In this document: piece after piece, positions 1-10,731 of the stretch
Numbering within the stretch: the first letter of the stretch is position 1
Layout: each line of letters begins with the position of its first letter
Position numbers and translations under genes: made by a program
The notes under the pieces: model-generated
The model's input: the letters and a program-made list of their open reading frames with translations, nothing else
The model's database searches: none
Told to the model about the DNA's origin: nothing
NCBI GenBank assembly: GCA_947846985.1
Contig: CANTUZ010000025.1
Location: 10,972,100-11,036,099, forward strand
Direction of reading: 5' to 3'
DNA length: 64,000 nucleotides
Source of the DNA: Fratercula arctica
Lineage: Eukaryota; Chordata; Aves; Charadriiformes; Alcidae

Positions 1-45
1 GTATCAGTACAGGCAGCAGAGTAACTTTTACCACACGCTGCTGAG

Positions 46-602
46 TCACTGGTACCAGGATGGTCTGGAGCACAGTCTGCACTGGTGGGGGGGTAGCTGA
101 CATAACCGATGCCGCACCTTTCCCCAGTACAGGTTGGGGGGGGTAGCTTGGGGAGTGGTTTGTGTTTGTTCTGGCTGTAAACTGGCCTGTAGGATTTGAG
201 TAGCAGCAACACATGTCACACAATAACCACTCCTGCACCCATGTTTAACACAAAACCACCCCTGCAACACATTCAGGAAAACCAGCAACAAAATCACAGT
301 CTTTAATAAGTAATATTCATTTTCTAAGCAGCCTAAGAGGTTTCCATCCCCTTATTTGACATAAGCATTAAAGGTCAAGATAAACCTTTCCCAGGTAAAA
401 CCAGGTAACTAGTAATAGAATCCATTATATAATGCCCGAGATATGCAGGTACAGTCATTATCCAAGTAATCTGAATGCCAAACCATACAAAAATAGCACA
501 TTTAAACCACCACATACAAATACAAAGAGCAAGTAAACCAAACAACGATTCAGCAAGTTCAGCAGCATTGTATCTATTAACTTCAAAGCTCTCTAAAGGC
601 AC
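46..602 (-). pseudogene. ERV gag-like ORF, N-terminal membrane region (broken)
   Basis: Two minus-strand open stretches (602-375 and 297-46) match, in order, the start of the gag-like ORF of the provirus at 17887. The first contains a hydrophobic span followed by the motif AYLGHYIMDS, against SYLGHYVMDS in the 17.9-kb copy. The second contains LNVLQGWFCVKHGCR, against LHGMQGWFLFKSWCR. The two stretches are in different frames, so the ORF carries at least one frameshift or stop. It sits directly downstream of a degenerate primer-binding site and LTR on the same strand, which fits the 5' end of a minus-strand provirus running out of the window at base 1. Assignment as Gag is positional; I see no zinc knuckle or other diagnostic Gag motif in this part. 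Confidence 0.6.
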
Positions 603-654
603 AATATAACATTTTGCTTAGGAACAACATTCCCTGAGCAAGCTGGAAGCTCGG

Positions 655-672
655 GCCCCACATTGGGAACCA
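655..672 (-). promoter_or_regulatory. Degenerate retroviral primer-binding site (tRNA-Lys type)
   Basis: On the minus strand these 18 bases are a mutated version of the perfect site at 29140-29157. The CCCAA-GTGGGGC core is kept with a CG-to-TG change. It lies a few bases inside the LTR end at 680, the expected position. Confidence 0.6.
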
Positions 673-679
673 ATTAATG

Positions 680-1268
680 TGTCATGGTTTTGGCCAGGTT
701 GGCCAATGACAAGACAATAGATACTCTCCCCCACCTCTCGCTCCAAAGAGAGGAAGAAGAGAGATAAAGAGATTTGTGAGTTTAGAAAAAACTAAACCAC
801 CTTAATGAAATATTAATAATAAAATAAAAAAGGAAATAATGAAATAAATACAATATATACAAAAATATACAAAACCATATCAAACTCCCAGGGAGATGTC
901 ACTGGGGAACTTCCAGGCTGAACTCAATGACAAATGGGAACGGGAACACACTGACCAGGATCAAAAGGCAGATGAGCTGACAAAGCCCTCCTCAAATAAC
1001 AATCATTGAAGAAAGAGAGCCATCAAAGAAGAATCAACCACCTCCCTTTGCTCCTTCAGCTCTTTTCACTGAGCATGGCAGATGGGATAGAATACCCTAT
1101 TGGTCAGTTTTGGGTCAACTGACCTGTCCACTCCTCCCCACAGGTGCAACCCCTCCACAGGGTAAACAACCAAGTCAGCTGACCCTGGTTGCCACAGCAA
1201 GAAATATAAGCAAGAGCCTCTCTTACTGAATAGAAAGTTGGCCCTGCTTCACCCCAAACCAGGATACA
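680..1268 (-). mobile_element. ERV LTR, family A (5' LTR of minus-strand provirus)
   Basis: The plus strand begins TGTCATGGTTTTGGCC and ends AACCAGGATACA, the inverted termini of LTR family A (other copies at 15125, 16978, 23017, 31056 and 58685). Internal landmarks are shared: a purine/pyrimidine block from the Ser/Arg-like AGAGAGGAAG stretch, an AATAAA-rich U5 side, and the GGTCAGTTTTGGGTCA block near 1100. It is about 150 bases shorter than the 15.1-kb copy. The internal region lies to its left, so it is the 5' LTR of an element extending out of the window. Confidence 0.8.
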
Positions 1269-2607
1269 CCTGAAATAAATATTTAGTGATCAGATATCTT
1301 TTGAAAAAATATTATGAACATTTGTGGGTACAGAAATGCTTGTTTTTTCTCTGGTTGAAAATGCATCACCACTTGAAAGGAAAAAACCCAAACCAATTCA
1401 ACGTGTATTAGTAATTTGAAACTGCCATACCGCTAATATCCCACATTTCAAGTTCCTGACAGTAACTCTGTTGTTCTCAGAAATTCCAGTTTAGATCCTG
1501 GTTCCCACAACCTCTATGTGTGAATCAGAACATACACTATAAACTGAATTTATTGAAAACCAATTTTAAAGAGAATTTTCCTGTCCAAAAATTCAGACAG
1601 GGTTATGCTGGGTGTAGTTCAATATAATTCAGTTTAACTAAACTGAAAGCAATTTTTAGTAAGTTTAGTTCTGTGCTGTCTCTTGTAGATGCTTGTCGCA
1701 GCAAGCAGCTCTTACTGCCCCCTCCTCAGTTTGGAACTGGAAGTCACAGCTCAAAGTGGAAGTTTCACATCCCTCTTGGCTCTCTATGCAAACTCATTTA
1801 GAAGACTTTCTCTGAGGTATGGGTGAAATTCCCCTTCTCTTTGAACAATCTAAAACACTTACTGACTTTAACAAATGCAGATATATTTTTAACTGCAGAT
1901 ATTCAAACTTTAGCACTTAAAACTTTCAAAATATAACGACTTTTCTTTGCTTTTACCACCACATTAAAAAGAAGAATGTATTATAATTATGATTACAGGA
2001 TAACAGACAGGCAAAGCTCCTGAAGTCCTATGATGCTTTCAGGGTTCACTGGATTGTGAAAAAATCTTGTCTCCGTAGTCAAAGAATCTTGAATTCTTTG
2101 ACTATCCTTTTGACTTTGCTCCATCACAGCTGGAGCACCCACGACCAGACTGGCTGTGTTCATACCATGCATTATGGTGACTGAGTGCTCCCTGGCCTAT
2201 CTCCCTACTCTTCACAGCTATCCATTCACACATCATGCAATCCAATGTAGCAACTTTTCATCCTGTACTCAAGAGACCTTTATATAACCTAAGGTCCACT
2301 TCAGACCAGTGCCATCTTTTGCTAGGAAGAGGAGAGTCCATCTGTGTAGTCAGATTTCATAATCATGAGAACTATTGCTATAGGACTTCAAAGTTACAGT
2401 GCAGATGTCTGCTCCTGACTTGTACTAGCAATACTGATCAGGTGAACACAGCTGCAACCACAACTCATGGCAATTTATCCCTCACTGAGAAAAGATTTTG
2501 GGCTTGGGAAACCAGTGTCATGATGGGATCACTTAGATGACCAGCAATGAGTCCACAGCTTTTCACAAGAGCCCAATATTCAAAGCCCTCCAATGAGAAC
2601 CTGTTCC
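1269..2607. other. No recognisable feature
   Basis: AT-rich sequence between an LTR and an orphan pol fragment. A 101-codon plus-strand frame at 2235-2540 has no recognisable domain and no supporting context, so I do not call a gene. I saw no repeat family I could name. Confidence 0.5.
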
Positions 2608-2723
2608 AGCTTTGCTTCAGTACTGATTACTTCTGAAGCAGCTCTAACTCCTTCATATGCTGCCAAGATTTCTTTCTCAGTTGGGGTATAGTTAGCCTCG
2701 GAGCCTTTATAGCCTCAACTCCA
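2608..2723 (-). pseudogene. Orphan ERV pol fragment (RT connection/RNase H region)
   Basis: Read on the minus strand, these roughly 115 bases encode the segment around GSEANYTPTEKEILAAYEG. This is the same sequence found in the pol of ERV1 near 20960-21020 and of the element at 42100-42190. Nothing before or after it continues the pol frame. The 3' tail of a CR1 abuts it at 2724, and the left side ends abruptly near 2608. It is a scrap left by deletion and later insertion. Confidence 0.7.
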
Positions 2724-3273
2724 GAATCATAGAATGGTTCGGGTTGGAAGGGACCTTAAAGATCATCTAGTTCCAACCCCTCTGCCATGGGCAGGGACAC
2801 CTCCCACTAGACCAGGCTGCTCAAAGCCTCAGCCAGCCTGGCCTTGAACACTTCCAGGGATGGGGTATTGACAACTTCCCTGGGCAACCTGTTCCATTGC
2901 CTCACCACCCTCACAGTGAAGAATTTCTTCCTAATATCTAATCTAAATCTCCCCTCTTTCAGTTTGAAGCCATTACCCCTCGTCCTGTCATTATACTCCT
3001 TGATAAAGAGTCCCTCCCCACCTTTCTTGTAGGCCCCCTTTAGGTACTGGAAGGCCGCTATAAGGTCTCCTCGGAGCCTTCTCTTCTCCAGGCTGAACAG
3101 CCCCAACTCTCTCAGCCTGTCCTCATAGCATAGGTGCTCCAGCCCTCTGATCGTCTTTGTGGCCCTCCGCTGGACCCATTCCAACAGGTCCATGTCCTTC
3201 TTGTACTGAGGACTCCAGTGCTGCACGCAGTACTCCAGGTGGGGTCTCACCAGAGCGGAGTAGAGGGGTAGAA
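2724..3273 (-). mobile_element. CR1 LINE, 5'-truncated 3' end (C-terminal RT and 3' UTR)
   Basis: The plus strand starts GAATCATAGAATGG, the reverse of the CR1 tail. The minus-strand frame 3250-2807 encodes the C-terminal ORF2 segment ([55 protein letters not shown]). The frame is intact over about 147 codons, so this copy is relatively young. It may be the 3' part of the CR1 at 4196-7975, since the RT core missing there is also missing here, but the intervening DNA is ERV-like. Confidence 0.9.
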
Positions 3274-3699
3274 TCCTGGTATCCTCTTGCGGTCCATATA
3301 TTGTCAGGAGTGATCAATTATAGCTATTTTTTTCAAATGGTAGGAGTCATGGGAGCCAGGTACGCTAAGGGGTTGCCATAGTGTTCTGGTCTATTACCCT
3401 CCACCTTTTCTTTCCTTCATGTTAGATCATTATGTAACATTCTGATCCACTGTAGTATTATGTGGACCAGCTGGGGAGGAAATAGTGCCAAGTACCAAGT
3501 GACCAAAAGGGGCGGGGGGATTACACCACCACAATGCGTCCCATGACTAAAGTCAATTTATCTTGTCCATAGAGTGTCAGTGTGGTTGCCTCTTGCCTCT
3601 ATGCCTATAAACAGGGATTGCCACAATCCAATTATAATTTGAAGGACATTTTGTGTTTGGCTAGTCTCTCAGAGTTTCATTAAATGTGGTTAAGTGACA
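3274..3699. other. Probable ERV 3' noncoding sequence
   Basis: This follows, on the minus strand, the stop codon of the env-like remnant at 3700. It has no frame of note and contains a GGGGCGGGGGG run near 3510. By position it could be the region between env and 3' LTR, or part of an LTR, but I could not find LTR ends. Confidence 0.3.
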
Positions 3700-4190
3700 T
3701 TATATAAGTGGGGAAAATTTCCCAAAATGTTGTTTAGCCATACTCCAAACTCTAATGTATAAAACAATGTTTGACAACAAGCATAATATAACAGCAATCA
3801 GTAAGATCATGATAAGGTGCAACACCAGGTTTAGTGTTCCGGTTGCCGTTGGAGACAATCCAAACAGAGCTTCCCACCATCAGTGTTCTCCATTTCCATT
3901 GACTGTTTTTAACACTTGATGTATTTCTTCAACATCTCAGTGGACTTTTGTCTGGTTTCTTGTGCTTGTTGTAGGAGGTTGATTAAATCAGGGTGGTGAA
4001 GGAGTGTTTTGATTATAGTTAGATTCATTCTGATAGCTGTATGTTGTAGCTCGTGATATAACATGTAATCAAAAGACAAATCATCATGAGTAGTTCTTGG
4101 AACAGAGAAATTAAAATCACAACCAGTAATCATAGAAAAGTTGCATACACATAAGCCGATTGGTTATGTTATAAGCAAGATCATCTATCA
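3700..4190 (-). pseudogene. Retroviral env remnant: transmembrane-subunit C-terminus
   Basis: Minus strand. An open stretch 4133-3909 reads like the heptad-rich membrane-proximal ectodomain of a retroviral TM protein (LLHHPDLINLLQQAQ, then charged residues). It ends at a stop at 3909. In another frame, 3879-3700 encodes WWEALFGLSP, then a hydrophobic membrane-spanning stretch of about 25 residues (LIMILLIAVILCLLSNIVLY), then a short basic tail and stop. A tryptophan-rich membrane-proximal motif followed by one membrane anchor and a short tail is the standard end of a retroviral TM subunit. At least two frameshifts make it non-functional. It belongs to a different ERV lineage from ERV1 and ERV2, which show no env. 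The call rests on motif architecture, not on a search. Confidence 0.55.
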
Positions 4191-4198
4191 ATAAAGAG

Positions 4199-5133
4199 TC
4201 ACACAATGTTGCATGCAGACACATCCTTTTCCAACATATGGTCTCGAACCTGATCTTTTCCTACAGTGGGCAGTTCTTCATTCTCCCAGTCTCTGCCTTT
4301 GCCTTTTGTGACTTGGGAGGTGTGGCTAGAGCCCTTGACGGTGAAGACCAAGGCAAAAAAACTGTTGAGTAACTCAGCCTTCTCTATATCCTGGGTAACC
4401 AGGTCTCCTGTTTCCTTCTGGAGAGGGCCCACATTTTCCCTAGTCTTCCTTTTATCATCGACATACCTGTAGAAGCTTTTCTTGTTGCCCTTCATGTCCC
4501 TGGCCAGATTTAACTCTATCTGGCTTTAGCTTTCATAACCTGATCCCTGGCTGTTCAGATAATTTCTCTGTATTCCTACCAGGCTACCTGTCCTTGCTTC
4601 CACCCTCTGTAGGCTTCCTTTTTCTGTTTGAGATTGTCCGGGAGCTCCTCGTTCATCCATGCAGGCCTCCTGTCTTTTTTTGCCTGACTTCCCCTTTGCT
4701 GGGATGCATTGCTCCTGAGCTTGGAGGAGATGATCTTTGAATATTAGCTAGCTTTCTTTGGCCCCTCCTCTGTCCAGGGCTTTATTCCATGGCACTCTAC
4801 CAAGCAGATTCCTGAAGAGGCCAAAGTCTGCTCTCCTGATGTCCAAGGTAGTGAGCTCGCTGTGCATCCTCCTCACTGCCCTAAGGATCTTGAACTCCAC
4901 CATTTTATGGTCACTGCAGCCAAGTCTGCCCTTGAGCTTCACGTTCCTCAGCAGCCCCTCCTTGTTGGTGAGAACAAGGTCCAGCATAGCACCTCTCCTC
5001 GTTGGCTCCTCCATCACTTGGAGAAGGAAGTTATCAACACATTCTGGAAACCTCCTGGATTGCTTATGCCCTGCTGTGTTGTCCCTCCAACAGATATCAA
5101 GGTAGTTGAAGTTGCCCATGAGGACCAGGGCTT
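4199..5133 (-). pseudogene. CR1 ORF2 fragment: endonuclease C-terminus and linker
   Basis: The minus-strand frame from about 5120 to 4748 carries the endonuclease end: MGNFN (metal-binding D replaced by N in the usual GDFN), LDLVLTN and CSDHKM. A second frame 4495-4199 carries the linker to RT ([22 protein letters not shown]). In the family this apurinic-type endonuclease nicks target DNA for target-primed reverse transcription. Here the N for D substitution, a frame break between 4748 and 4495 and loss of the RT core rule out activity. Confidence 0.8.
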
Positions 5134-5744
5134 GTGAACATGAGGCTGTGTAAGAGATAATAGAGGATGGTCCGAGTGAGACACGATGAAAAATTACTAG
5201 TTGAACCAAACCCAGTATACGTGCTGAGAAAAAGGACCTCAGTACTGTTGCTGCAAAAACTATGTGTGTATCCATGAGAACCTGACCTTCAAAGAAGAAA
5301 ACAACAAGAAGGGAGTGCAACAATGTGGTTGCGTATCAGACAGACGCTGCTAGCAAAGCCAGATCATGAGCCTGGTGGGACTCGCTGCATGCGCTGGCCA
5401 TGCGTGCAGCGACTCTAGCCTGTACTTTTCCACTCAATCCAGTGCAGGATATATGGAGGTTGTCTCGGGGCGCAGAGAGAGAGAGACATGAGCGCACTTT
5501 GAAGATACAGGGGATGCCCTGAAGGCACTGTACCTACCTCCTTCTGCCGTACTGATGCAGCTCCTCATTATCCTGCTGCTCGTCGGTGCTACTACGATCT
5601 ATGGGTTGGTAAGACTCTCTTAAGTAACTTTTGGGACATTTGGGAACTGCTTAGCAAGGCTTCACAATAAAGCTGAGTTAATTTTTTTTCCTTTATGTGA
5701 GCTCTGGTTTGTATGTTGGAATCTTTCAAAAAGAACCGGTTACA
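5134..5744 (+). mobile_element. Solo LTR-like insertion in CR1 (family C)
   Basis: A roughly 611-base block interrupts the CR1 endonuclease. CR1 sequence ending at AGGACCAGGGCT resumes at GAGACTGCTCC. The insert starts TGTGAACATG, ends CCGGTTACA and carries a polyadenylation signal CACAATAAAGCTGAG near 5666 close to its 3' end, as expected for a plus-strand LTR. There is a TATA-like GGATATATGG near 5447. I could not define a clean target-site duplication. No internal retroviral sequence is present, so it is a solo LTR if the reading is right. Confidence 0.65.
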
Positions 5745-6022
5745 GAGACTGCTCCTATCTGTCTATAGAGGGCCTCATCCGCTCGGTTTTCTTGGTCAGG
5801 TGGCCTGTAGCAGACCCCCACTGTAACGTCACCTGTCCCTGCCCTCCCTTTAATCCTGACCCATAAACTCTCCTCATCCTTGGCTCCTCATCCATCCCCA
5901 GGCAGAGCTCCATGCATTCCAGCTGGTCACTGACATAGAGGGCAACACCTCTTCCTCATCTCCCCTGCCTGTCCTTCCTAAAGAGCCTCTGTCCTTCCAT
6001 TCCAACACTCCAGTTATAGGAG

Positions 6023-6635
6023 TGTCCTGGGTTGAGCGACACAAGACTAATTTCTCTTGTAATGCTGGGAAAACTCCACTTTTGGAAGACTCTAGTGTCT
6101 GAATTTGTCAAAATATTTGCTTTATAGCCAGCTAGGCTATGTGGGATTCAAGGTCTCAGTGTTTTCAAGCCTTGCTAGGGGCAGGGATGAGGAGGAGCGA
6201 GGCCTGGGCACTTGACCCAGGCTGACCAACAGGATTATTTCATATCATGAATGTCACATTCGATATAAATTAGGAAGTTAGCTGCGTAGTCTCTCTCTCC
6301 CTTGATGGTGGCAGTCCAGAGAAACTCCTTGCCCCGGTGCCTGACCCCTGAGGCCTTCCCTTCCTCCTGAAGCCGTTGCGCTCGCAGTGTCCGACGTTTG
6401 TTGCCCACTGCTGGGAGTGCACAGCTTCCTACTGATATAACTGGCTGAGTATAATTCTTGTATATCTTATATTAGTATTGGGATTAATACTGGTTCTTTA
6501 GTATTATTGTTAATTATTTAGTCTTATCCTATTAAATCTATTTATATTTCAACCCTTGTGTTTCCTTGCTTTCCCCGATTCCCCTTTCCAGGTGGGAAGG
6601 GGTCATCAGGTGATACAATAATTATCTAAACGACA
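6023..6635 (+). mobile_element. Solo LTR insertion in CR1 (family D)
   Basis: A 613-base block starting TGTCCTGGGTTGAGC and ending CTAAACGACA splits the CR1 endonuclease between TTGTTCTGGATTTTC (right) and CAGTTATAGG (left). It has a TATA-like GATATAAATTAGG near 6260 and an AT-rich U5 with ATTAAA near 6530. No convincing 5-6 base target duplication is visible, possibly because of mutation. Its sequence is unlike families A, B, C and E in this window. Confidence 0.75.
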
Positions 6636-6984
6636 ATAAATTGTTCTGGATTTTCTCAAAGGGTAACAAGGAGCCTTCCCACCATGTCTCTGTGATGCCA
6701 ATAAGATCATCACCTTGCAGGTGTGCACACTTCTCTAACTCCTCTTGTTTATTCCCCATGCTACATGCATTTGCATAGAGGCATTTAAGTTGGGCCCCTG
6801 ATGAAGCTGACTTACTGGCTGGAGTGGCTGGAATTCCTTTGTGCTGCACTCCAGGTGCTCTCATGCTCACCTGTGATCCTTCTCCAGGCTCTGGGCATCT
6901 ATCACTGGCACTGGCATCAAACTGGTAGGAGTGGGATGGATTGAGGTTCCCCTCCCCCAGCAACTTTAGTTTAAAGCCCTCTTC

Positions 6985-7936
6985 ACTAGCTTGGCAAGCC
7001 TCTGACCAAAGAGGTGACAGGTGGACCCCATCAGCCCCCAGTAGACCTGGTTTCTCAAAGCGAGTTCCATGGTCTAATTAGCCATCCCCTGGCTGTGGCA
7101 CCAGTCCTGTAACCATTTGTTGACTCGCCAGATTCAACTGGCCCTATCAACCCCCTTCCTTTAGACCAGGAGGACTGATGAAAAAAACTACCCAGGTTCC
7201 AGAGTCCCTTACCACTGCTCCCAGGGCTCTGTAATTCTTCTTGATACTCCTCAGGCTGCTCCTGGCTGTATCACTGGTGCCCATGTGAAACGACAGCAGT
7301 CGGTGGACTGTACGAGGCTTGGTAGTATCTCAGTGACATCCCTGATACAAGTCCCCGGTAAGCAGCACACCTCTCTAGAGAGTGCATCAGGTTGACAAAT
7401 GGGTGCCTTTGTACCTTTCAGAAGAGAGTTGCCTACTACTATCACCCATTGCTTTTTCTTAGTTGCACTGCTTGTTATACGGGGAGCAGATCGGGCTGCC
7501 TTACTCACCTCCAGCGTCTCTCCCGATGTGACGGGTCTTTCCTCTTCAGTCTGCAGAGCTGTGAAGTGGTTCTGCAAGGGCACCTCAGACTTTGGGGGAA
7601 ATCTCTTCCTCCTGCTGGTCCTTGCTGTTGCGAGCTTCCATTCTTCTGCATTATTGGCCCCCCTCCCTTCTGTGTGTGCCAGTGGGGGAGTTTTTGGTTG
7701 TTTGGCTGTGGGTGTCCTGCAGACTGCAGTGGTTTTGGTTGTTTGTCTGTGGACTGTGGGTCCACTGCAGACTGCGCTTGGAACCATCTAACTCCTCCTT
7801 GGCCTCCCTGATGCAACAAATCCACCTGAATAGTAAGAGGCTCTGACATTCTTCTGAAGGTAGCAGTTGACTTGGGAGTAGGCAGTGGAGAGTGGGAAAA
7901 AACAATGCAGAAAGGTATACTTATGTTGTCTATCAT
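6985..7936 (-). pseudogene. CR1 ORF1 with SGNH/esterase-type blocks
   Basis: Minus strand. The frame 7787-7251 contains VIVVGNSLLKGTK (block I; the catalytic Ser is preceded by N where the usual block has GDS). The frame then reads VHMGTSDTA-like sequence around 7275-7290 (block III, normally GTND) and GADGVHLSP around 7016-7040 (block V, DxxH). The order Ser, then GxND, then DxxH is that of the SGNH hydrolase fold, and published work on CR1-like LINEs reports an esterase domain in ORF1. The N-terminal part is Pro/Thr/Gln-rich. Frameshifts separate the blocks, and blocks I and III both have substitutions, so this copy is dead. Confidence 0.65.
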
Positions 7937-7975
7937 CTCAGCAGCCTGAGAGCTTTGAGGAGCTCCTGGTAGACA

Positions 7976-9549
7976 TTAAGTTTACTTCTCTCTGAGAAAA
8001 ATATTGAAAGAGTTAACACTTGCTCTCTATTCAATGAATCCAGCCTGCTGCACAGAGAAAGGATATAACTTGGATTTTATTCATACAAAGCACCGTATTT
8101 TAGGAAGATATAAAATTCTCAGTAGACTGTAAAGCATTCTGGTTTTCAGATAGTGGCTTAAAATGCTGAATAATGCAAAAATATATAGTTATATACAGTA
8201 TTACATAATGGAGTTACGACACGCAGATTAATTTGCATGGTAAGCCAATGAGCAGTCTGCTTTTCTGTCTTAAGAAGAATGACAGACAAATGTCACCAGC
8301 CATGCAGGTGATCATTGATGTACAGGTAAAGTCATTGCATCGCAGCCTGGAAAAAATGCAATGCAAAAATGAGACCTCTGAAAGCCTGTGTAATCCAACA
8401 AGCACATCGACCAGGAGTTGTTATTCAAATAAACAAGCTGTTCATTAGTTTGTTATTGCTGGTCCTAAATGTATAAAACTCTTTGAGAAAAAACAAGGCA
8501 CAGTAGTCACAATCTGTTTCGGTGTGCTGAATCAAAACAAAAGGACTTGGAGAGTGCATGTTGGTGCTATGAGACTGAGGAATGCAAGTGGAGGCACAGG
8601 GTCTGAGGAACCCTCCATAGCCTGTTTTGAACCTGCTAATGCGCTCTGCTCGCTTAATGGCATCTTATAAAACATCTGGTCTTAAACGCTCATATATTGA
8701 TTCAGTATATGGAAATCTGGTATTACACTACTGCTGTTTCTAGGAACAGCTTATATAAACAGATCTGAAATGATTGTGCCATATGGTTTTATTTCTGGAG
8801 TGCTTTGACAACATTTTTTTGGGGGGGGGGGTTGAATAATTGGAGTGATTTATAGCTCCCCCTCGCTTCCTTCAAGGTGGATGATGACTAAGCTGTAAAA
8901 GCCACAAATTTTGGTGTCCAGGTTCATAAGGGGTTTCAGTTGATGGTTAACTGAATGACAAATCTCTGCTGTGCATTCCCGTGTGACTCCAGTGAGTGGG
9001 TGATAAGGCCTAAATCCTCCATAGAGTACAAATGTGCAGGCTGAAAAGGAAGTATGTTTTACAGGCTCTATGTGCTTTTACCATGACACATTTACCACAC
9101 ATTAGTGAAGGCAAATACAGGGAAATGAGAGGTTTTGAAGAGATAAATAGGTTGTGGCCCTTTTGCAAACACCAGTAACAGCTTGAATATTGTATCTGGG
9201 TAAAGAGCGAAGCTGCAGGCTCTGGGTTAGGTTTAAAGTCTAAGGAATTTGGTCAGATTGAAGATGCTGTTTGTCCTGATATTTCTTCCTCACCAGCCTG
9301 ACTCTCAGGCCCTGCCATCTCAGGCTGTCTCACAGAACTGCCATCTTTCTGTCAAAACTCTTTGTTTGGCTACTCAGATGAACCAAAAATAGTGTTTTAT
9401 CACGTGGCAGATCCAGTGATATCTAGATAGAGGATGTGCAGAGTCATGTGGCTATTCCTATGTGACGTGACCAGGAGCACAGGCAATTAAGTAGAAAGTG
9501 ATAAAGATGTGTGCAACTGCTGGACTGGCTTTCTCCATCCTTGTTCATA
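7976..9549. other. No recognisable gene; contains a T7G11 homopolymer junction
   Basis: About 1.6 kb between two CR1 copies. The only striking element is the T7G11 run at 8814-8831, a likely length-polymorphic or error-prone site. Short frames (8233-8448, 8214-8405) overlap on opposite strands and show no family signature. Confidence 0.5.
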
Positions 9550-10245
9550 ATCACAGAATCACAGAATGGTTCGGGTTGGAAGGGACCTTAAAGATCATCT
9601 AGTTCCAACCCCCCTACCATGGGCAGGGACACCTCCCACTAGACCAGGCTGCTCAAAGCCTCATCCAGCCTGGCCTTGAACACTTCCAGGGATGGGGCAT
9701 TGGCAGCTTCCCTGGGCAACCTGTTCCAGTGCCTCACTACCCTTACCATAAAGAATTTCCTCCTGATATCCAATCTAAATCTCCCTCTTTCAGTTTGAGG
9801 CCATTACCCCTTGTCCTGTCATTATACTCCTTGATAAAGAGTCCCTCCCCATCCTTCCTGTAAGCCCCCTTTAGGTACTGGAATGCCACTATAAGGTCTC
9901 CCCGGAGCCTTCTCTTCTCCAGGCTGAACAACCCCAACTCTCTCAGCCTGTCCTCATAGCATAGGTGCTCCAGCCCTCTGATGATCTTCGTGGCCCTCCT
10001 CTGGACCCCCTCCAACAGGTCCATGTCCTTCTTGTGCTGAGGACTCCAGAGCTGGATGCAATACTCCAGGTGGGGTCTCACGAGAGCAGAGTAGAGGGGC
10101 AGAATCACCTCCCTCGACCTGCTGGCCACACTTCTTTTGGTGCAGCCCAGGATGTGGTTGGCTTTCTGGGCTGCAAGTACGCATTGCTTGCTCATGTTGA
10201 GCTTTTTGTCTACCAGCACCCCCTCTCCGCCCAATCTGTATTTGT
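9550..10245 (-). mobile_element. CR1 LINE, 5'-truncated 3' end
   Basis: The plus strand opens with ATCACAGAATCACAGAATGG, the reversed CR1 tail. A minus-strand frame 10234-9743 of 163 codons encodes the RT C-terminal region: [58 protein letters not shown]. It runs about 150 bases further 5' than the copy at 2724. A frame break near 9760 alters the last residues. It is close in sequence to the 2724 copy, suggesting the same subfamily. Confidence 0.9.
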
Positions 10246-10389
10246 GCTTGGGATTGGTAGTCCATCTTGTGAAAAGCCTCTTACTGTAGAAATATCAAAT
10301 GTTTTAGAAGAAATAATCCTGCAATAAGCAGTTTTCAATGCTTAAACAGAGCATTTCAGTCAGCCCAGTGGCATTTATATATTAGCAGG
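10246..10389. other. Short unassigned spacer between opposing CR1 copies
   Basis: AT-rich, about 145 bases, nothing recognised. Confidence 0.4.
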
Positions 10390-10731
10390 ATGTAACAAGT
10401 TCTTCTGACTAATCGAGCTGTTCCCGGAGCCAGGGAAACCTGAGGAAGAGCAGAAAGCCGGGCTAGGAGCCCTCTCTCTCGAGAGAGGCTGACGCAGCTT
10501 GGGAGTTGCCCTAGGGAGCGCTAGCAACCAGAAGTGCTGTGAACAGGGCGTGCAAACAGGGATCAAGAAGGCACAGGAGTTTACATAGCAATTCGCGTGA
10601 GAACTGAAACTGGAAACCGGTTTGAAGAAACCGGATATGAAGCTTTAACAGCTATAGACACCCACAAGCAAGGTCTGCAAGGAGAAACTGTACCAGCAGC
10701 ACACAGTGCATAACACAAAAAGAAACAATGA

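Larger units (their letters stand above)
4196..7975 (-). mobile_element. CR1 LINE, long minus-strand copy interrupted by two LTRs
   Basis: Reading right to left gives ORF1 (7936-6985), the 5' part of the ORF2 endonuclease (6760-6636), an inserted LTR (6635-6023), mid-endonuclease (6022-5745), a second inserted LTR (5744-5134), the endonuclease C-terminus (5133-4748) and the endonuclease-RT linker (4740-4199). The RT core and 3' end are absent here. Marker motifs are DDLIGITETWWEG (endonuclease start), MGNFNYLDICWRDN and CSDHKMVEF (endonuclease end), and [20 protein letters not shown] (linker). Frames are broken throughout. Confidence 0.9.

Noticed and set aside
7392..7846. Plus-strand frames of 84-139 codons with Cys/Trp-rich translation
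   Set aside because: They are antisense shadows of CR1 ORF1 on the minus strand; no independent support.
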